In this document: one piece after another, positions 8,960 through 17,317 of the stretch
Position numbering within the stretch: the stretch's first letter is position 1
How the letters are laid out: every line of letters begins with the position of its first letter
Source: Streptomyces bikiniensis
GTDB taxonomy: Bacteria; Actinomycetota; Actinomycetes; Streptomycetales; Streptomycetaceae
Assembly (NCBI GenBank): GCA_000716465.1
Contig: JNWL01000029.1
Location: 1 to 64,000 of the forward strand
Length of the DNA: 64,000 nucleotides
Reading direction: 5' to 3'
Notes under the pieces: generated by a model
What the model was told of the DNA's origin: nothing
Seen by the model: the letters and a program-made list of their open reading frames with translations, nothing else
Databases searched by the model: none
Made by a program: the position numbers and the translations under genes

Positions 8960-9319
8960 TCAGGAGGCCGCGGCGCGGCGGCGGACCGCGACGACGACGG
9001 CCGCGCCGGCCGCGCCGGTCAGGGCGGAGGCCCCGGCGAGGAGGCCGGTCGGGACGTCCGAGCCGGTGGCGGCGAGGGCGCCGGAGCCGCCGACGGTGCC
9101 GGCCCCGCCCGCGGTGCCACCGCCGACCGTGCCACCGCCGACCGTGCCACCGCCGCCGACGGTGCCACCGCCCGTGGTGGACGTGCCGCCGGTGGCGCCG
9201 TCACCGGAGCCGGTGGAGGTGCTGCCGCACCCCCGGACCGGGGTCCCCCTCGTCGTACCGTTACGGCACGCGGACGCGGGCGGTTCGCCTTCCGCCAAGG
9301 CTTTTTGACGGGGAATCAC
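8960..9319 (-). CDS. Sortase-type LAATG cell-wall-anchor protein, apparently truncated
   Basis: The C-terminus is a textbook sorting signal: LAATG, then a hydrophobic helix GLLAGASALTGAAGAAVVVA, then RRRAAAS. LAxTG is the motif used by class E sortases of Streptomyces. Before it is a Gly/Thr repeat (TVGGG units) encoded by short DNA repeats, and a segment with two cysteines (SACRNG and RGCGS). No secretion signal is visible; the best internal start is GTG 9319 (about 119 residues), whose N-terminus is polar. The frame extends further to 9454 without improving this. Its own strong terminator suggests it is or was expressed. It is likely a decayed or N-terminally deleted surface protein, or its true start is misplaced. 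Confidence 0.5.
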   Translation of the reverse strand: MIPRQKALAEGEPPASACRNGTTRGTPVRGCGSTSTGSGDGATGGTSTTGGGTVGGGGTVGGGTVGGGTAGGAGTVGGSGALAATGSDVPTGLLAGASALTGAAGAAVVVAVRRRAAAS

Positions 9320-9443
9320 CCCGGTGGGCGGTGGCCCCGGCCCGGCGGTGCGGGCCCTGGCCGGGGATACTCGTCCGACGGCGGTACGGGGCGGCCGGCG
9401 GCGGGGCCGGGCCCCGCGCGCGTGACAGCGGGAGGGGAGAGCC

Positions 9444-10304
9444 GTGTACGGCACCTATCTGTTCGGCCTGCGCGAGGGCCTGGCGGCCGGCCTGGTCGTC
9501 TGCCTCCTCGCCGCGTACGTGGTGAGGGCCGGGCGCCGAGAGGCCCTGGCACCGGTCCTGACCGGCGCCGGCGCGGCCGCCGGCCTCTCCCTCGCCCTCG
9601 GCGCCGCCCTGGAGTCCGGCTCCCGGGAGCTGACCCCGGAGGCGCGGGCGCTGGTCGGCGGCTCGCTGTCGATCGCCGCGGCGGGCCTGGTGACGTGGGC
9701 GGTCCTCCGGCTGCGGCGCCCGGGTCCGGGGGCGGTCGGTGCCGGGACGGGCGTGCTCGCCGCCGCCGCCTTCCTGGTGGTGGGCCGCGAGGGCCCCGAG
9801 GCGTCGCTCTTCGTGGGGGAGGCGGTGCGGGCGGCCGTGCCGAGCGGCCCCGGCAGCTCGTTCCAGCCCCTGGTCTGGGTCCTCCTCGGCCTGCTCACGG
9901 CGGCCCTCCTCTGCCTGCTGCTCCACCGGGCCGCGCTGCGGGCCGGCCCCGCGAGGTTCTTCCCCTGGGCCGGCGGGCTGCTGGTCGTGGCGGGGGCGGG
10001 CGTCCTCGCGGACGGCGTGCGCGGCCTCCAGGAGGCGGGGCTGCTCGGCGGCCCGGCGGAGGCGGCCTTCGACGTCTCGGCGGCGGTCCCGCCGGAGAGC
10101 TGGTACGGGGCGCTCCTCGAAGGCTCCCTCGGCCTCCGGCCGGACCCGACGGTCCTTCAGGTCACGGTGTGGGCGCTGTATCCGGTCCCGGCGCTCGCGC
10201 TCCTCCTGGCCCCGATAGGGTCGGGTCCGTCCGCGCGGGTGAAGAAGCAGAAGGCGACCGATGAGACGGCTGAGGGTGGGGCGAGCGCCGGGACGACCTC
10301 GTGA
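9444..10304 (+). CDS. FTR1-family iron permease-like membrane protein
   Basis: 286 residues with about seven hydrophobic segments. The first helix carries REGLAAGLVV and a later one VVGREGPEASLF, corresponding to the paired REGLE-type motifs that line the iron path in FTR1/EfeU permeases. Family role: uptake of ferric iron after oxidation, usually with EfeO and EfeB. Here the partner is instead a lipoprotein whose gene overlaps by 44 bases. The first motif reads REGLAA rather than REGLEA, so transport activity should be tested rather than assumed. GTG 9444 has GGGAGGGGAG upstream. No iron box was seen before it. Confidence 0.78.
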   Translation: MYGTYLFGLREGLAAGLVVCLLAAYVVRAGRREALAPVLTGAGAAAGLSLALGAALESGSRELTPEARALVGGSLSIAAAGLVTWAVLRLRRPGPGAVGAGTGVLAAAAFLVVGREGPEASLFVGEAVRAAVPSGPGSSFQPLVWVLLGLLTAALLCLLLHRAALRAGPARFFPWAGGLLVVAGAGVLADGVRGLQEAGLLGGPAEAAFDVSAAVPPESWYGALLEGSLGLRPDPTVLQVTVWALYPVPALALLLAPIGSGPSARVKKQKATDETAEGGASAGTTS

Positions 10305-11298
10305 GCGGTGGCCGGCACGGCCGGTGCGGCTGCTCGCGGCGACGGCGGCCGTGACCGCCCTGGCGCTGACGGCGAGCGGCTGCGTGACGGTGCACGGCGA
10401 GCTGGCCCTCGTACCTGCGGCGACGGAGGCCGAGGCGGCGAAGGCCCTGGCGGACTTCACGGACGCGTTCAACCGCGCCGACAAGGCACACGACCCGGCG
10501 CTCGACGCGGACCGGGTCACCGGGCCGCTCGGGGCGATCAACCAGGCGGGGCTGCGCGCCCGCGCGGTCACCAGCCCGGGCGGCAATCCGAAGCACAGGC
10601 CGCTGGAGCTGACGGACGCGCGCTTCCTGCTGCCCCGCAAGGCGGGCTGGCCGCGCTGGTTCGTCGCGGACACCGACTCCAACCGGGACGTCGACCGGGG
10701 GGACGAGGACCAGCGCTGGCTGCTCGTCTTCGTGCGCAACGGCCCCCAGGAGCGGTGGAAGGCCGCCTACCTCAACGTCCTCGGCGTGTCCGAGGTCCCG
10801 GAGTTCGCCGAGGAGGGGGGGTACGCGGTGCCGGTCGCCGCGGACACCGACGCGCTGGCGGTCGCGCCCGGGAAGCTGGGCACGGAGTACGTCGCGTACC
10901 TGAAAGACGGGAAGCCGGGGCCGTTCGCGGCCGGTCCGCACACCAGCGTGTGGCGGGAGCAGCGGGAGAAGGCCGCCGCGCGGCCGGGGCTCGCCACCCA
11001 GTACGTGGACCGGGTCACCGACCGGGGGTCCTTCGCGCCGCTGGGGCTGCGGACCCGGGACGGGGGCGCGCTGGTCTTCTTCGCGACCCGGTACTTCGAG
11101 CGGCAGACGGCGGCGCCGGGCTACCGGCCCAAGGTCCCGAAGGACGTGAAGGCGCTGATGACCGGCGAGGTGAAGAGCACGGTCACCCGGGAGTGGGTGT
11201 CCAGCCAGTCGGTCCTGGTGAAGCCGGCGGGCACGGCCCGGGACGGGGTCACGGTCACGGGCCGGCTCCAGGGCGTGGTGGGCGCGGTGGGCTCGTAA
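10261..11298 (+). CDS. Putative lipoprotein of unknown function, coupled to the FTR1-like permease
   Basis: 345 residues. A basic N-terminus, a hydrophobic core (LLAATAAVTALALTASG) and lipobox LTASGC near residue 41 predict a lipidated extracellular protein. The mature part resembles secreted Streptomyces proteins with an NTF2-like early region (FTDAFNRADKAHDPALD) but no catalytic signature. ATG 10261 lies inside the end of the permease gene (44-base overlap), which points to co-translation and a shared role at the membrane. An EfeO-like cupredoxin pattern was looked for and not found. Confidence 0.75.
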   Translation: MRRLRVGRAPGRPRERWPARPVRLLAATAAVTALALTASGCVTVHGELALVPAATEAEAAKALADFTDAFNRADKAHDPALDADRVTGPLGAINQAGLRARAVTSPGGNPKHRPLELTDARFLLPRKAGWPRWFVADTDSNRDVDRGDEDQRWLLVFVRNGPQERWKAAYLNVLGVSEVPEFAEEGGYAVPVAADTDALAVAPGKLGTEYVAYLKDGKPGPFAAGPHTSVWREQREKAAARPGLATQYVDRVTDRGSFAPLGLRTRDGGALVFFATRYFERQTAAPGYRPKVPKDVKALMTGEVKSTVTREWVSSQSVLVKPAGTARDGVTVTGRLQGVVGAVGS

Positions 11299-11358
11299 CG
11301 CACCGGTTCTCCTCCGGACCGCTCCGGGTTCTTTTCGGACCGCTCCGGGACGTAGGGG

Positions 11359-11445
11359 TCAGCGGGTCACCGGCCCATCGGCTCAGCGGGTCAGCGGCCC
11401 ATTGGCTCAGCGGCTCAGCGGGTCAGCGGGTCAGCGGGTCAGCGG
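11359..11445. repeat. Short tcagcggg-type tandem repeats
   Basis: Irregular repeats of tcagcggg and ggctcagcgg (9-10 bp period) fill the end of the intergenic region and run into the last codons of the minus-strand gene ending at 11431, including its stop codon. Slippage here could shift the C-terminus of that protein. Confidence 0.75.
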
Positions 11446-12210
11446 CCAGGCGATCTCGTGGGACGTGTGCCCGCCGTCGCCGTCCGCCCCGCGCTCGGCC
11501 GCGTGGCGGGCGCAGGCGTCCTGAAGGGTCTCCAGGAGGTTCAGCGGATCGGGCAGCGGATGCTCGGGGCCGCGGAGCCAGGAGACGACCGGGTGGGCGT
11601 CCTCGTCGCCGGGGAGCCGGGCCGGGGGGACGAGGACGTAGCTGCCGCGGCAGTGCCAGCGGAGCCCCGGGTGCTCGTCCATGGTCTCGGGGTGGCAGTC
11701 GAGCTCACAGGGCCACCACTCGTCCTCGTCCTCGGGGGTGCCGCGGGTGGCGGTGAAGAAGAGCATCCGGCCGCCGTCGGGGCCCTCGGCCGGGGACTCG
11801 GCGACGGGGCCGACCTCGACGCCCTCGGCGAGGAGGCGGTCCAGGGCGGCACGACCGGCGGCCAGCGGCACGTCGAGGACGTCGTGGACCATGCCGGTGG
11901 CGGTGACGAAGTTGGCCCGGGGCTCGTTGCGGGACCAGCGCTCGACCTGGCCGCGGTCGGTGGTCGACTGGGTCTGCCAGGCGAAGGAGACGGGGTGCCG
12001 GGCGGGGGTGGGACAGCCGATCCGCTCGCAGGAGCAGCTGTAGCCGACGGGGTACGCGGCGGGGGCCAGGGGCAGTCCGGCTGCGGCGACGGCCAGGAGC
12101 AGCTTCTCGCGGTCGTCCCCGTCGTCGGCCGCGGTGCGTTTGGGGCGCCTGCGCAGCCACTGTGCGAGCCTGCTCTCCGTGCCGCGGTAGCGGCCGATGC
12201 CGTCGCCCAT
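11431..12210 (-). CDS. Bifunctional DNA primase/polymerase-like (prim-pol N-domain) protein
   Basis: 259 residues. The segment GYSCSCERIGCPTPARHPVSFAW followed by a polar stretch and ERWSRNEPRANFVTATG (near residues 55-105) follows the prim-pol pattern in which a Cys-containing loop precedes the NxxxATG strand. In mobile elements this domain primes DNA synthesis; the short stand-alone chromosomal form in Streptomyces lacks a helicase partner and its role is not established. There is an acidic DGDDRE linker near the N-terminus. Start ATG 12210. The 3' end is built from tcagcggg repeats. Confidence 0.7.
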   Translation of the reverse strand: MGDGIGRYRGTESRLAQWLRRRPKRTAADDGDDREKLLLAVAAAGLPLAPAAYPVGYSCSCERIGCPTPARHPVSFAWQTQSTTDRGQVERWSRNEPRANFVTATGMVHDVLDVPLAAGRAALDRLLAEGVEVGPVAESPAEGPDGGRMLFFTATRGTPEDEDEWWPCELDCHPETMDEHPGLRWHCRGSYVLVPPARLPGDEDAHPVVSWLRGPEHPLPDPLNLLETLQDACARHAAERGADGDGGHTSHEIAWPLTR

Positions 12211-12314
12211 CTATCCCCTCACAACCTCGTGCTCGCCCGTTCGGCTCTGCCCATGGTCCCACCATCCTGCGCCCCGGGTGACCGGAGTGCGGAACCGGGG
12301 TGCTCCCCGGTCCC

Positions 12315-13034
12315 TCAGCCCCTCGGGGCGAGGCCGCGCAGGACGTGGTCGACCAGGGCGTCCGCGTAGGCGTGGGTGAGGGGCAGGGTGCGGTGGATCC
12401 ACCGGTGGTGGAGGGGGCCGACCAGGAGTTCGACGGCGAGGCGGGGGTCGGCGCCGGGGTCGACCTGACCGGCCTCCCGGGCGGCCTCGATGCGGCGCAC
12501 GTAGTGCTGGAGCTGGGGTTCGAGCAGCGCCTCGGTGAAGCGGGCGCCGAGGTCGGGGTCGGTGATCCCCTCGGCGGCGAGGGCACGGGTGGGGAGCTCG
12601 AAGGCGGGGTCGTTCATCTCGTCGACGGTGGCGCGCAGGACCTGCTTGAGGTCGGCGGCGAGGTCGCCGGTGTCGGGGATCTCACTTCCGGCGTCGCCGC
12701 CCATGGCCTCGACGGCCCGGTCCTGGAGGTCGAGGAAGGCGTCGAGGAGGACGGCGGCCTTGGAGGGCCACCAGCGGTAGATGGTCTGCTTGCCGACGCC
12801 GGCGCGGGCGGCGATGCCCTCGACGGTGGTCCTGGCGTAGCCGTTCTCGGAGACGAGGGCGAGGGCGGCGTCGAAGATGGCGCGCCGGGAGCGCTCGCTG
12901 CGACGGGAGGCGTCGGGGGTGGACTTGGAGCCGGGGGCGGACTTGGAGCCAGGGGTGGACTTGGAGCCAGGGACAGGCGTGGAACCGGATGCGGGCGTGG
13001 AACCGGATGTGGGCATGGAACCGGATGTGGGCAT
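12315..13034 (-). CDS. TetR family transcriptional regulator with repetitive N-terminal tail
   Basis: 239 residues. Residues 1 to about 42 are a low-complexity tail of six-residue repeats (PTSGSM, TPGSK types). The DNA-binding helix-turn-helix follows (TTVEGIAARAGVGKQTIYRWW near residues 69-89), then a helical ligand domain ending VDHVLRGLAPRG. The target is unknown; the divergent ddaH gene is 155 bases away and is the first candidate. The start is uncertain because the tail contains repeated ATG codons (13034, 13016); starting at any of them leaves the domains intact. Confidence 0.85.
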   Translation of the reverse strand: MPTSGSMPTSGSTPASGSTPVPGSKSTPGSKSAPGSKSTPDASRRSERSRRAIFDAALALVSENGYARTTVEGIAARAGVGKQTIYRWWPSKAAVLLDAFLDLQDRAVEAMGGDAGSEIPDTGDLAADLKQVLRATVDEMNDPAFELPTRALAAEGITDPDLGARFTEALLEPQLQHYVRRIEAAREAGQVDPGADPRLAVELLVGPLHHRWIHRTLPLTHAYADALVDHVLRGLAPRG

Positions 13035-13040
13035 GGGGCC
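12919..13040. repeat. 18-bp tandem repeat encoding the TetR N-terminal tail
   Basis: Six to seven 18-bp units of the form gtggacttggagccgggg grade into gtgggcatggaaccggat. They lie in frame within the start of the TetR gene, so copy-number change adds or removes six residues each time. The last partial unit extends into the leader. Confidence 0.85.
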
Positions 13041-13189
13041 AATCTAGCTCCTGGCGAGACGATACGTCTCGCCGTGACGGGTGACGCGCGAACCACCCGA
13101 ACGGTCCACTGCGCGGAGGGCCCCGAGGGCGGACCATGGGGTCCACCGCACCGCGGTGCTTCCGCCCGTCCGCCCGTGAGGAGCCCTTC

Positions 13190-14020
13190 TTGCGCACCAC
13201 TCCGCGCTCGCCCTCGCCCCGCCGTTACCTGATGTGCCCACCCGCGCACTTCACGGTGACGTACTCCATCAACCCCTGGATGGACCCCACGAAACCGGTC
13301 GACCCGCCGCTCGCCCTCGCCCAGTGGGAGGACCTGCGGGACCGCTACCGCGCGCTCGGCCACACCGTGGAGGTCCTGGAGCCGGACCCGGCGCTGCCGG
13401 ACATGGTGTTCGCGGCGAACGGCGCGACCGTCGTCGGGGGCCGGGTCCTCGGCGCGCGGTTCGCGTACCCGGAGCGCGCGGCCGAGGCCGACGCGCACCT
13501 GGACTGGTTCCGCCGCAACGGCTGGGCGGAGGAGGACCTGTGGGTCCCGCAGCACGTGAACGAGGGCGAGGGGGACTTCGCCGTCACCGCCTCCTGGATC
13601 CTCGCCGGGCGCGGCTTCCGCGCCAGTCCGCTCTCGCACGGCGAGGCACAGGAGTTCTTCGGGCGCCCGGTGATCGGCCTGGACCTGGTGGACCCGCGCT
13701 ACTACCACCTGGACACGGCGCTGTGCGTCCTGGACGACGCCGGGGACGAGATCATGTACTACCCGGCCGCCTTCTCGCCCGGCAGCCGGGCGGTACTGGC
13801 CCGGCTCTTCCCGGACGCCCTGATCGCGACGGAGGAGGACGCGGCCGCCTTCGGGCTCAACGCGGTGAGCGACGGGCGGAACGTCCTGCTGCCGCAGGCG
13901 GCCGTGGGCCTCTTCGAGCCGCTGCGCGACCGGGGCTTCGAGCCCGTCGGCATGGACCTGAGCGAACTCCTCAAGGGCGGCGGCAGCGTGAAGTGCTGCA
14001 CCCAGGAGCTGCGCCCCTAG
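13190..14020 (+). CDS. ddaH: N(G),N(G)-dimethylarginine dimethylaminohydrolase (DDAH)
   Basis: 276 residues of the guanidino-modifying (arginine deiminase) superfamily. Substrate and catalytic elements: RRYLMCPPAHFTV at the start, DMVFAANGA, NEGEGDFAV, the catalytic His in YYHLDTALCVL and the nucleophilic Cys in SVKCCTQEL near the C-terminus. It hydrolyses methylated arginines to citrulline and methylamines. TTG 13190 has GAGGAG upstream and gives the usual short leader before RRYLMCPP; the ATG at 13136 would add 18 unusual residues. The TetR at 12315 is divergent. Ornithine-forming relatives cannot be fully excluded. Confidence 0.88.
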   Translation: MRTTPRSPSPRRYLMCPPAHFTVTYSINPWMDPTKPVDPPLALAQWEDLRDRYRALGHTVEVLEPDPALPDMVFAANGATVVGGRVLGARFAYPERAAEADAHLDWFRRNGWAEEDLWVPQHVNEGEGDFAVTASWILAGRGFRASPLSHGEAQEFFGRPVIGLDLVDPRYYHLDTALCVLDDAGDEIMYYPAAFSPGSRAVLARLFPDALIATEEDAAAFGLNAVSDGRNVLLPQAAVGLFEPLRDRGFEPVGMDLSELLKGGGSVKCCTQELRP

Positions 14021-14033
14021 TCCCCTCGTGAAG

Positions 14034-14072
14034 CCGCCGCCCCCGTACCGCGCCGTGGTACGGGGGCGGCGG
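14034..14072 (+). terminator. Hairpin terminator after ddaH
   Basis: A perfect 16-bp stem (ccgccgcccccgtacc with its complement) encloses a 7-base loop and starts 14 bases after the ddaH stop. It can serve both ddaH and the convergent TetR gene ending at 14153. Confidence 0.8.
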
Positions 14073-14152
14073 TGCGACCACCCCCTCCGGGGCGTGCGTC
14101 GAAAGCAGCGCCGTCCGCCCGGGGGGGGCGGGCGGGACTCTCGGCACACGCC

Positions 14153-14824
14153 CTAGGACGCGTCCGCGCCGCCCGGCGCGAAGGCGCCGGCCGCCGCCGC
14201 GACCAGGGCCGCCGTGACGGCCCGCTCGGCGTCGGCGGGGGTCGGCTGCTCGTGGGTGACGGCGAACCGGTAGTAGAGCGGGGCCGAGACCGCGCGGAGC
14301 AGTTCGAGCGGGTCGGTGCCGGCCGGGAGTTCGCCCCGGGCCACGGCCCGCTCCCCCACCGGGGCCCATTCGGCCAGGCGGGTGCGGTAGAAACCGGCCA
14401 GGGCGCGGGCGCACTCCTCGTCGCAGGCGGCCGCGGCGATGACGGCCCGGAAGACGGGGCCCATCCGGGGGTCGGTGAGGGTCCCCAGGACGAGCGCGGC
14501 GTTGGCCCGCAGGTCGCCCGCGAGGCCGCCGGTGTCGGCGGCGGGCAGGGACTGCTCGGCCATGTCGTCCAGGAGGTCGGCGACCAGGCCGACCGGGGAG
14601 CCCCAGCGCCGGTAGACGGTGGTCTTGCCCACGCCCGCGCTCGCGGCGATCCGGTCCATGTTCAGCGTGTGGAAGCCGGAGGCCGCCAGGGCCTCCTGGG
14701 TGGCGTCGAGGACGGCGCGGCGGACCTTGGCGGTACGGCCGCCGGGCCGCCGGGCGCCGGACGCGGCGGGCGGACTCCCGCCCTCGGCCGACGAACCTCC
14801 ACCCAAACGGGAATCTTGTTCCAT
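14153..14824 (-). CDS. TetR family regulator, divergent from an MFS exporter
   Basis: 223 residues. Helix-turn-helix LNMDRIAASAGVGKTTVYRRW at about residues 54-74, with a C-terminal ligand-binding helical domain of the TetR_C type (ADTGGLAGDLRANAALVLG). It is divergent from the exporter at 14895 with a 70-base gap that is unusually AT-rich for this genome and holds a direct repeat gtctgc spaced 10 bases (14837-14852 region). The arrangement suggests that it represses the exporter and itself and is released by the exported drug. Confidence 0.88.
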   Translation of the reverse strand: MEQDSRLGGGSSAEGGSPPAASGARRPGGRTAKVRRAVLDATQEALAASGFHTLNMDRIAASAGVGKTTVYRRWGSPVGLVADLLDDMAEQSLPAADTGGLAGDLRANAALVLGTLTDPRMGPVFRAVIAAAACDEECARALAGFYRTRLAEWAPVGERAVARGELPAGTDPLELLRAVSAPLYYRFAVTHEQPTPADAERAVTAALVAAAAGAFAPGGADAS

Positions 14825-14894
14825 TAATACTCCTCAGTCTGCTACCGTCTGCCGCATCTTAACGGAACTCACGTCCCTTTAAGGGGTCCCGCTC

Positions 14895-16307
14895 ATGACT
14901 GCCCTCGACACACCGCCCGTCCCGGCCGCGTCCAAGGCCACCGCCGCCCCCCGCATGGACGGGCGGATGCGGCTCGTCCTCGTCGTCCTCCTCGTCGCCC
15001 AGTTCATGCTGGCCGTCGACTTCTCGATCCTGAACGTCGCCCTGCCCGTCATCGGGAAGGGACTCGGCTTCTCCCTCTGCGGCCTCCAGTGGATCGCCAC
15101 CGCCTTCGCCCTCGCCGCCGCCGGGTTCACCCTCCTCTTCGGGCGCGTCGCCGACCTCCTCGGCCGCCGCCGGGTCTTCCTCGGCGGCATGGCCGTCCTC
15201 GGCGCCGCCTCCCTCGCCGGAGGCCTCGCCACCACGCCCGAGCTGCTCATGGCCGCCCGCGTCGCCCAGGGCCTCGCCACCGCCGCCGTCACCCCCGCCG
15301 GGCTCTCGCTGCTGACCTCCGCCTTCCCCGAGGGACCGTTGCGCGACAAGGCCCTCGGCCTCAACGGCGCCCTGATGTCGGCCGGCTTCACCACCGGGGC
15401 CGTCCTCGGCGGCGTCCTCACCGACCTGCTCTCCTGGCGGTGGGCGTTCTTCGTCAACGTGCCGGTCGCCCTCGCCGTCCTGCTCGTCGCCCCCGCCGTC
15501 ATCGAGGAGAGCCGTCCGGTCGAGCGGCCCCGCCTCGACGTCCCCGGCGCGATCACCGTCACGGGCGGGCTCCTCGCCCTCGTCTACGGGCTCACCGCCG
15601 CCGGCGAGCACGGCTGGACCGACCCCGGCGTCCTCGTCGCCCTGGCCGCGGCCGTCGCCCTGCTCACCGCCTTCCCGTTCGTCGAGCGGCGCTCCGCCGC
15701 GCCCCTCGTCCCGATCCGGGTCCTGAAGCGCCGCACCGTCGTCTGGGGCAACCTGGCCGGGCTGCTCGCCTTCGCCACCGAGACCTCGCTGGTCTTCCTG
15801 ATGACCCTGCACCTCCAGGACGTCCTGGGCTTCTCCCCGCTCGCCGCCGGCCTCTCCTTCGGCGTCCTGGGCGCGGGCACGGTCCTCGGCGGACTGTTCG
15901 CCCCCCGCTTCATCGGCCGGTTCTCGCCCCGTACCGCCCTGGTCGCCGGCGGGGTCCTCCAGGCCGTCGCGACCCTCTCCCTCGTCGGACTCGGCGACGG
16001 GCCGGGCACGTACGGGCTGCTGCTCGCCGCCACCTTCGCGGGCGGGATCGGCAACATGCTCGCCATCGTCGGCTTCATGGTGACGGCCACCTCCGGCCTG
16101 CCCGACGCCGAGCAGGGCATGGCCACCGGCATCGCCACCATGACCCAGCAGGTCGGCATCACCCTGGGCACCCCGGTCATGAGCGCCGTGGTCGTCACCG
16201 CCGCCACGCTCCCCGACGGCATCGCCCGCGCGGTCCTCGTCAACGCGGCCGCCGTCCTCGTCGCCGCCCTCGCCCCGGCCCTCCTCCTGCGCCGGAGCCG
16301 GCGGTAA
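14895..16307 (+). CDS. MFS drug exporter, DHA2 (14-helix) family
   Basis: 470 residues with about fourteen hydrophobic segments. The signatures LAVDFSILNVALPVIGKGL in helix 1 and LFGRVADLLGRRRVFLGG in the loop 2/3 region define the DHA2 proton antiporters of the QacA/EmrB type. The helix-5 antiporter motif appears as LNGALMSAGFTTGAVLGG. ATG 14895 lies after a divergent TetR gene, the usual repressor/efflux arrangement. No resistance target or antibiotic cluster is nearby, so its substrate is unspecified. Confidence 0.9.
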   Translation: MTALDTPPVPAASKATAAPRMDGRMRLVLVVLLVAQFMLAVDFSILNVALPVIGKGLGFSLCGLQWIATAFALAAAGFTLLFGRVADLLGRRRVFLGGMAVLGAASLAGGLATTPELLMAARVAQGLATAAVTPAGLSLLTSAFPEGPLRDKALGLNGALMSAGFTTGAVLGGVLTDLLSWRWAFFVNVPVALAVLLVAPAVIEESRPVERPRLDVPGAITVTGGLLALVYGLTAAGEHGWTDPGVLVALAAAVALLTAFPFVERRSAAPLVPIRVLKRRTVVWGNLAGLLAFATETSLVFLMTLHLQDVLGFSPLAAGLSFGVLGAGTVLGGLFAPRFIGRFSPRTALVAGGVLQAVATLSLVGLGDGPGTYGLLLAATFAGGIGNMLAIVGFMVTATSGLPDAEQGMATGIATMTQQVGITLGTPVMSAVVVTAATLPDGIARAVLVNAAAVLVAALAPALLLRRSRR

Positions 16308-16321
16308 CCGGACGGACGCGC

Positions 16322-17308
16322 CTAGAACGCGTCCGCCTCCGGCGGCCACGGGTCGCCCCACTCCGCGTCACGGGCCTGCTTGTACAGGGGCCCGTGACGC
16401 TTGGTGACGGTGTCGCGGGAGAGGCCCTCGGGACCGCAGAGCTCCAGCTGGACCAGGCCCTTGCGGATCTGCGGCCTGCGGACGATCCGGGCGGCGGCGG
16501 GGTCCGCCGGGAAACGGACGGCGGCCACGTACGCGTACTTCTCGTCCTCGTACGCCAGCGAGCCGCCCTTCACCTTCCGGTGCAGCGAGGAGCGGCTGAC
16601 CCGGGCCGAGAAGTGGCACCAGTCCGTGCCGGGCGCGATCGGGCAGGCCCCGCTGTGCGGGCAGGGCGCGGCGACGGTGAACCCGGCCCCGACGAGCAGG
16701 GCGCGGGCCGCGATGATCCGCTCGTAGCCGTCCGGGGTGCCCGGCTCGACCACCACGACGGCCTGCGCGGCGCGGGCCGCCTCGGCGACGAGCGAGGCGC
16801 GGTCGGCCTCCGTCAGCTCCTTGAGGACGTACGAGACGGTGACCAGGTCCGTGTCGGCGAGGCGCAGCGCGCCGCCGATCCGCTCGCGCCGCCACTCCGC
16901 GTCGAGCACGCCGCCGGCCAGCTCGCGGCCGAGCGCGAGGGCGGGCTCGGCCCAGTCGAGGACCGTGGTGCGGGGCGGCCGCCCGTCCCAGGCCTCCGCG
17001 ACGGCCCAGGTCGCCGCGCCCGTGCCGCCGCCGACGTCCGTGTGGGTGCGCGGCGCCCAGTCGGGCGCGGCCTCCCGCAGGGCGCCCAGGGCGCCCCGTA
17101 CCGCCTCGAAGGTCGCCGGCATCCGGTAGGCGGCGTAGGCGGCGACGTCGGAGCGGTCGCGGAGCACGGGGGCGTCCGTCGGGGTGGTGCCCCGGTAGGT
17201 GGCGATCAGCCGGTCGACGGCCTGGGCGGCCCGCTGGGGCGGGAGGCCGTCGAGGAGCCCGGCGAGGGCGGCGCGCAGGGAGTCGGCGGAGGGGGCGGAG
17301 GCGTTCAC
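16322..17308 (-). CDS. Rsm22-family (small-subunit ribosomal) methyltransferase-like protein
   Basis: 328 residues. The SAM-binding motif I is THTDVGGGTGAATWAVAEAW near residue 92, with VLDWAEPAL as the acidic post-motif. Characteristic of Rsm22 is the cysteine set CPHSGACP followed by WCHFSARV and a basic stretch SLHRKVKGG. Mitochondrial Rsm22 relatives assist small-subunit assembly, with iron-sulfur binding proposed through these cysteines; bacterial members are poorly studied. It sits between convergent DHA2 and co-directional Bcr-type exporter genes, 9 bases downstream of the latter, so the two are probably co-transcribed. Confidence 0.88.
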   Translation of the reverse strand: MNASAPSADSLRAALAGLLDGLPPQRAAQAVDRLIATYRGTTPTDAPVLRDRSDVAAYAAYRMPATFEAVRGALGALREAAPDWAPRTHTDVGGGTGAATWAVAEAWDGRPPRTTVLDWAEPALALGRELAGGVLDAEWRRERIGGALRLADTDLVTVSYVLKELTEADRASLVAEAARAAQAVVVVEPGTPDGYERIIAARALLVGAGFTVAAPCPHSGACPIAPGTDWCHFSARVSRSSLHRKVKGGSLAYEDEKYAYVAAVRFPADPAAARIVRRPQIRKGLVQLELCGPEGLSRDTVTKRHGPLYKQARDAEWGDPWPPEADAF

Positions 17309-17317
17309 CGAGACAGT

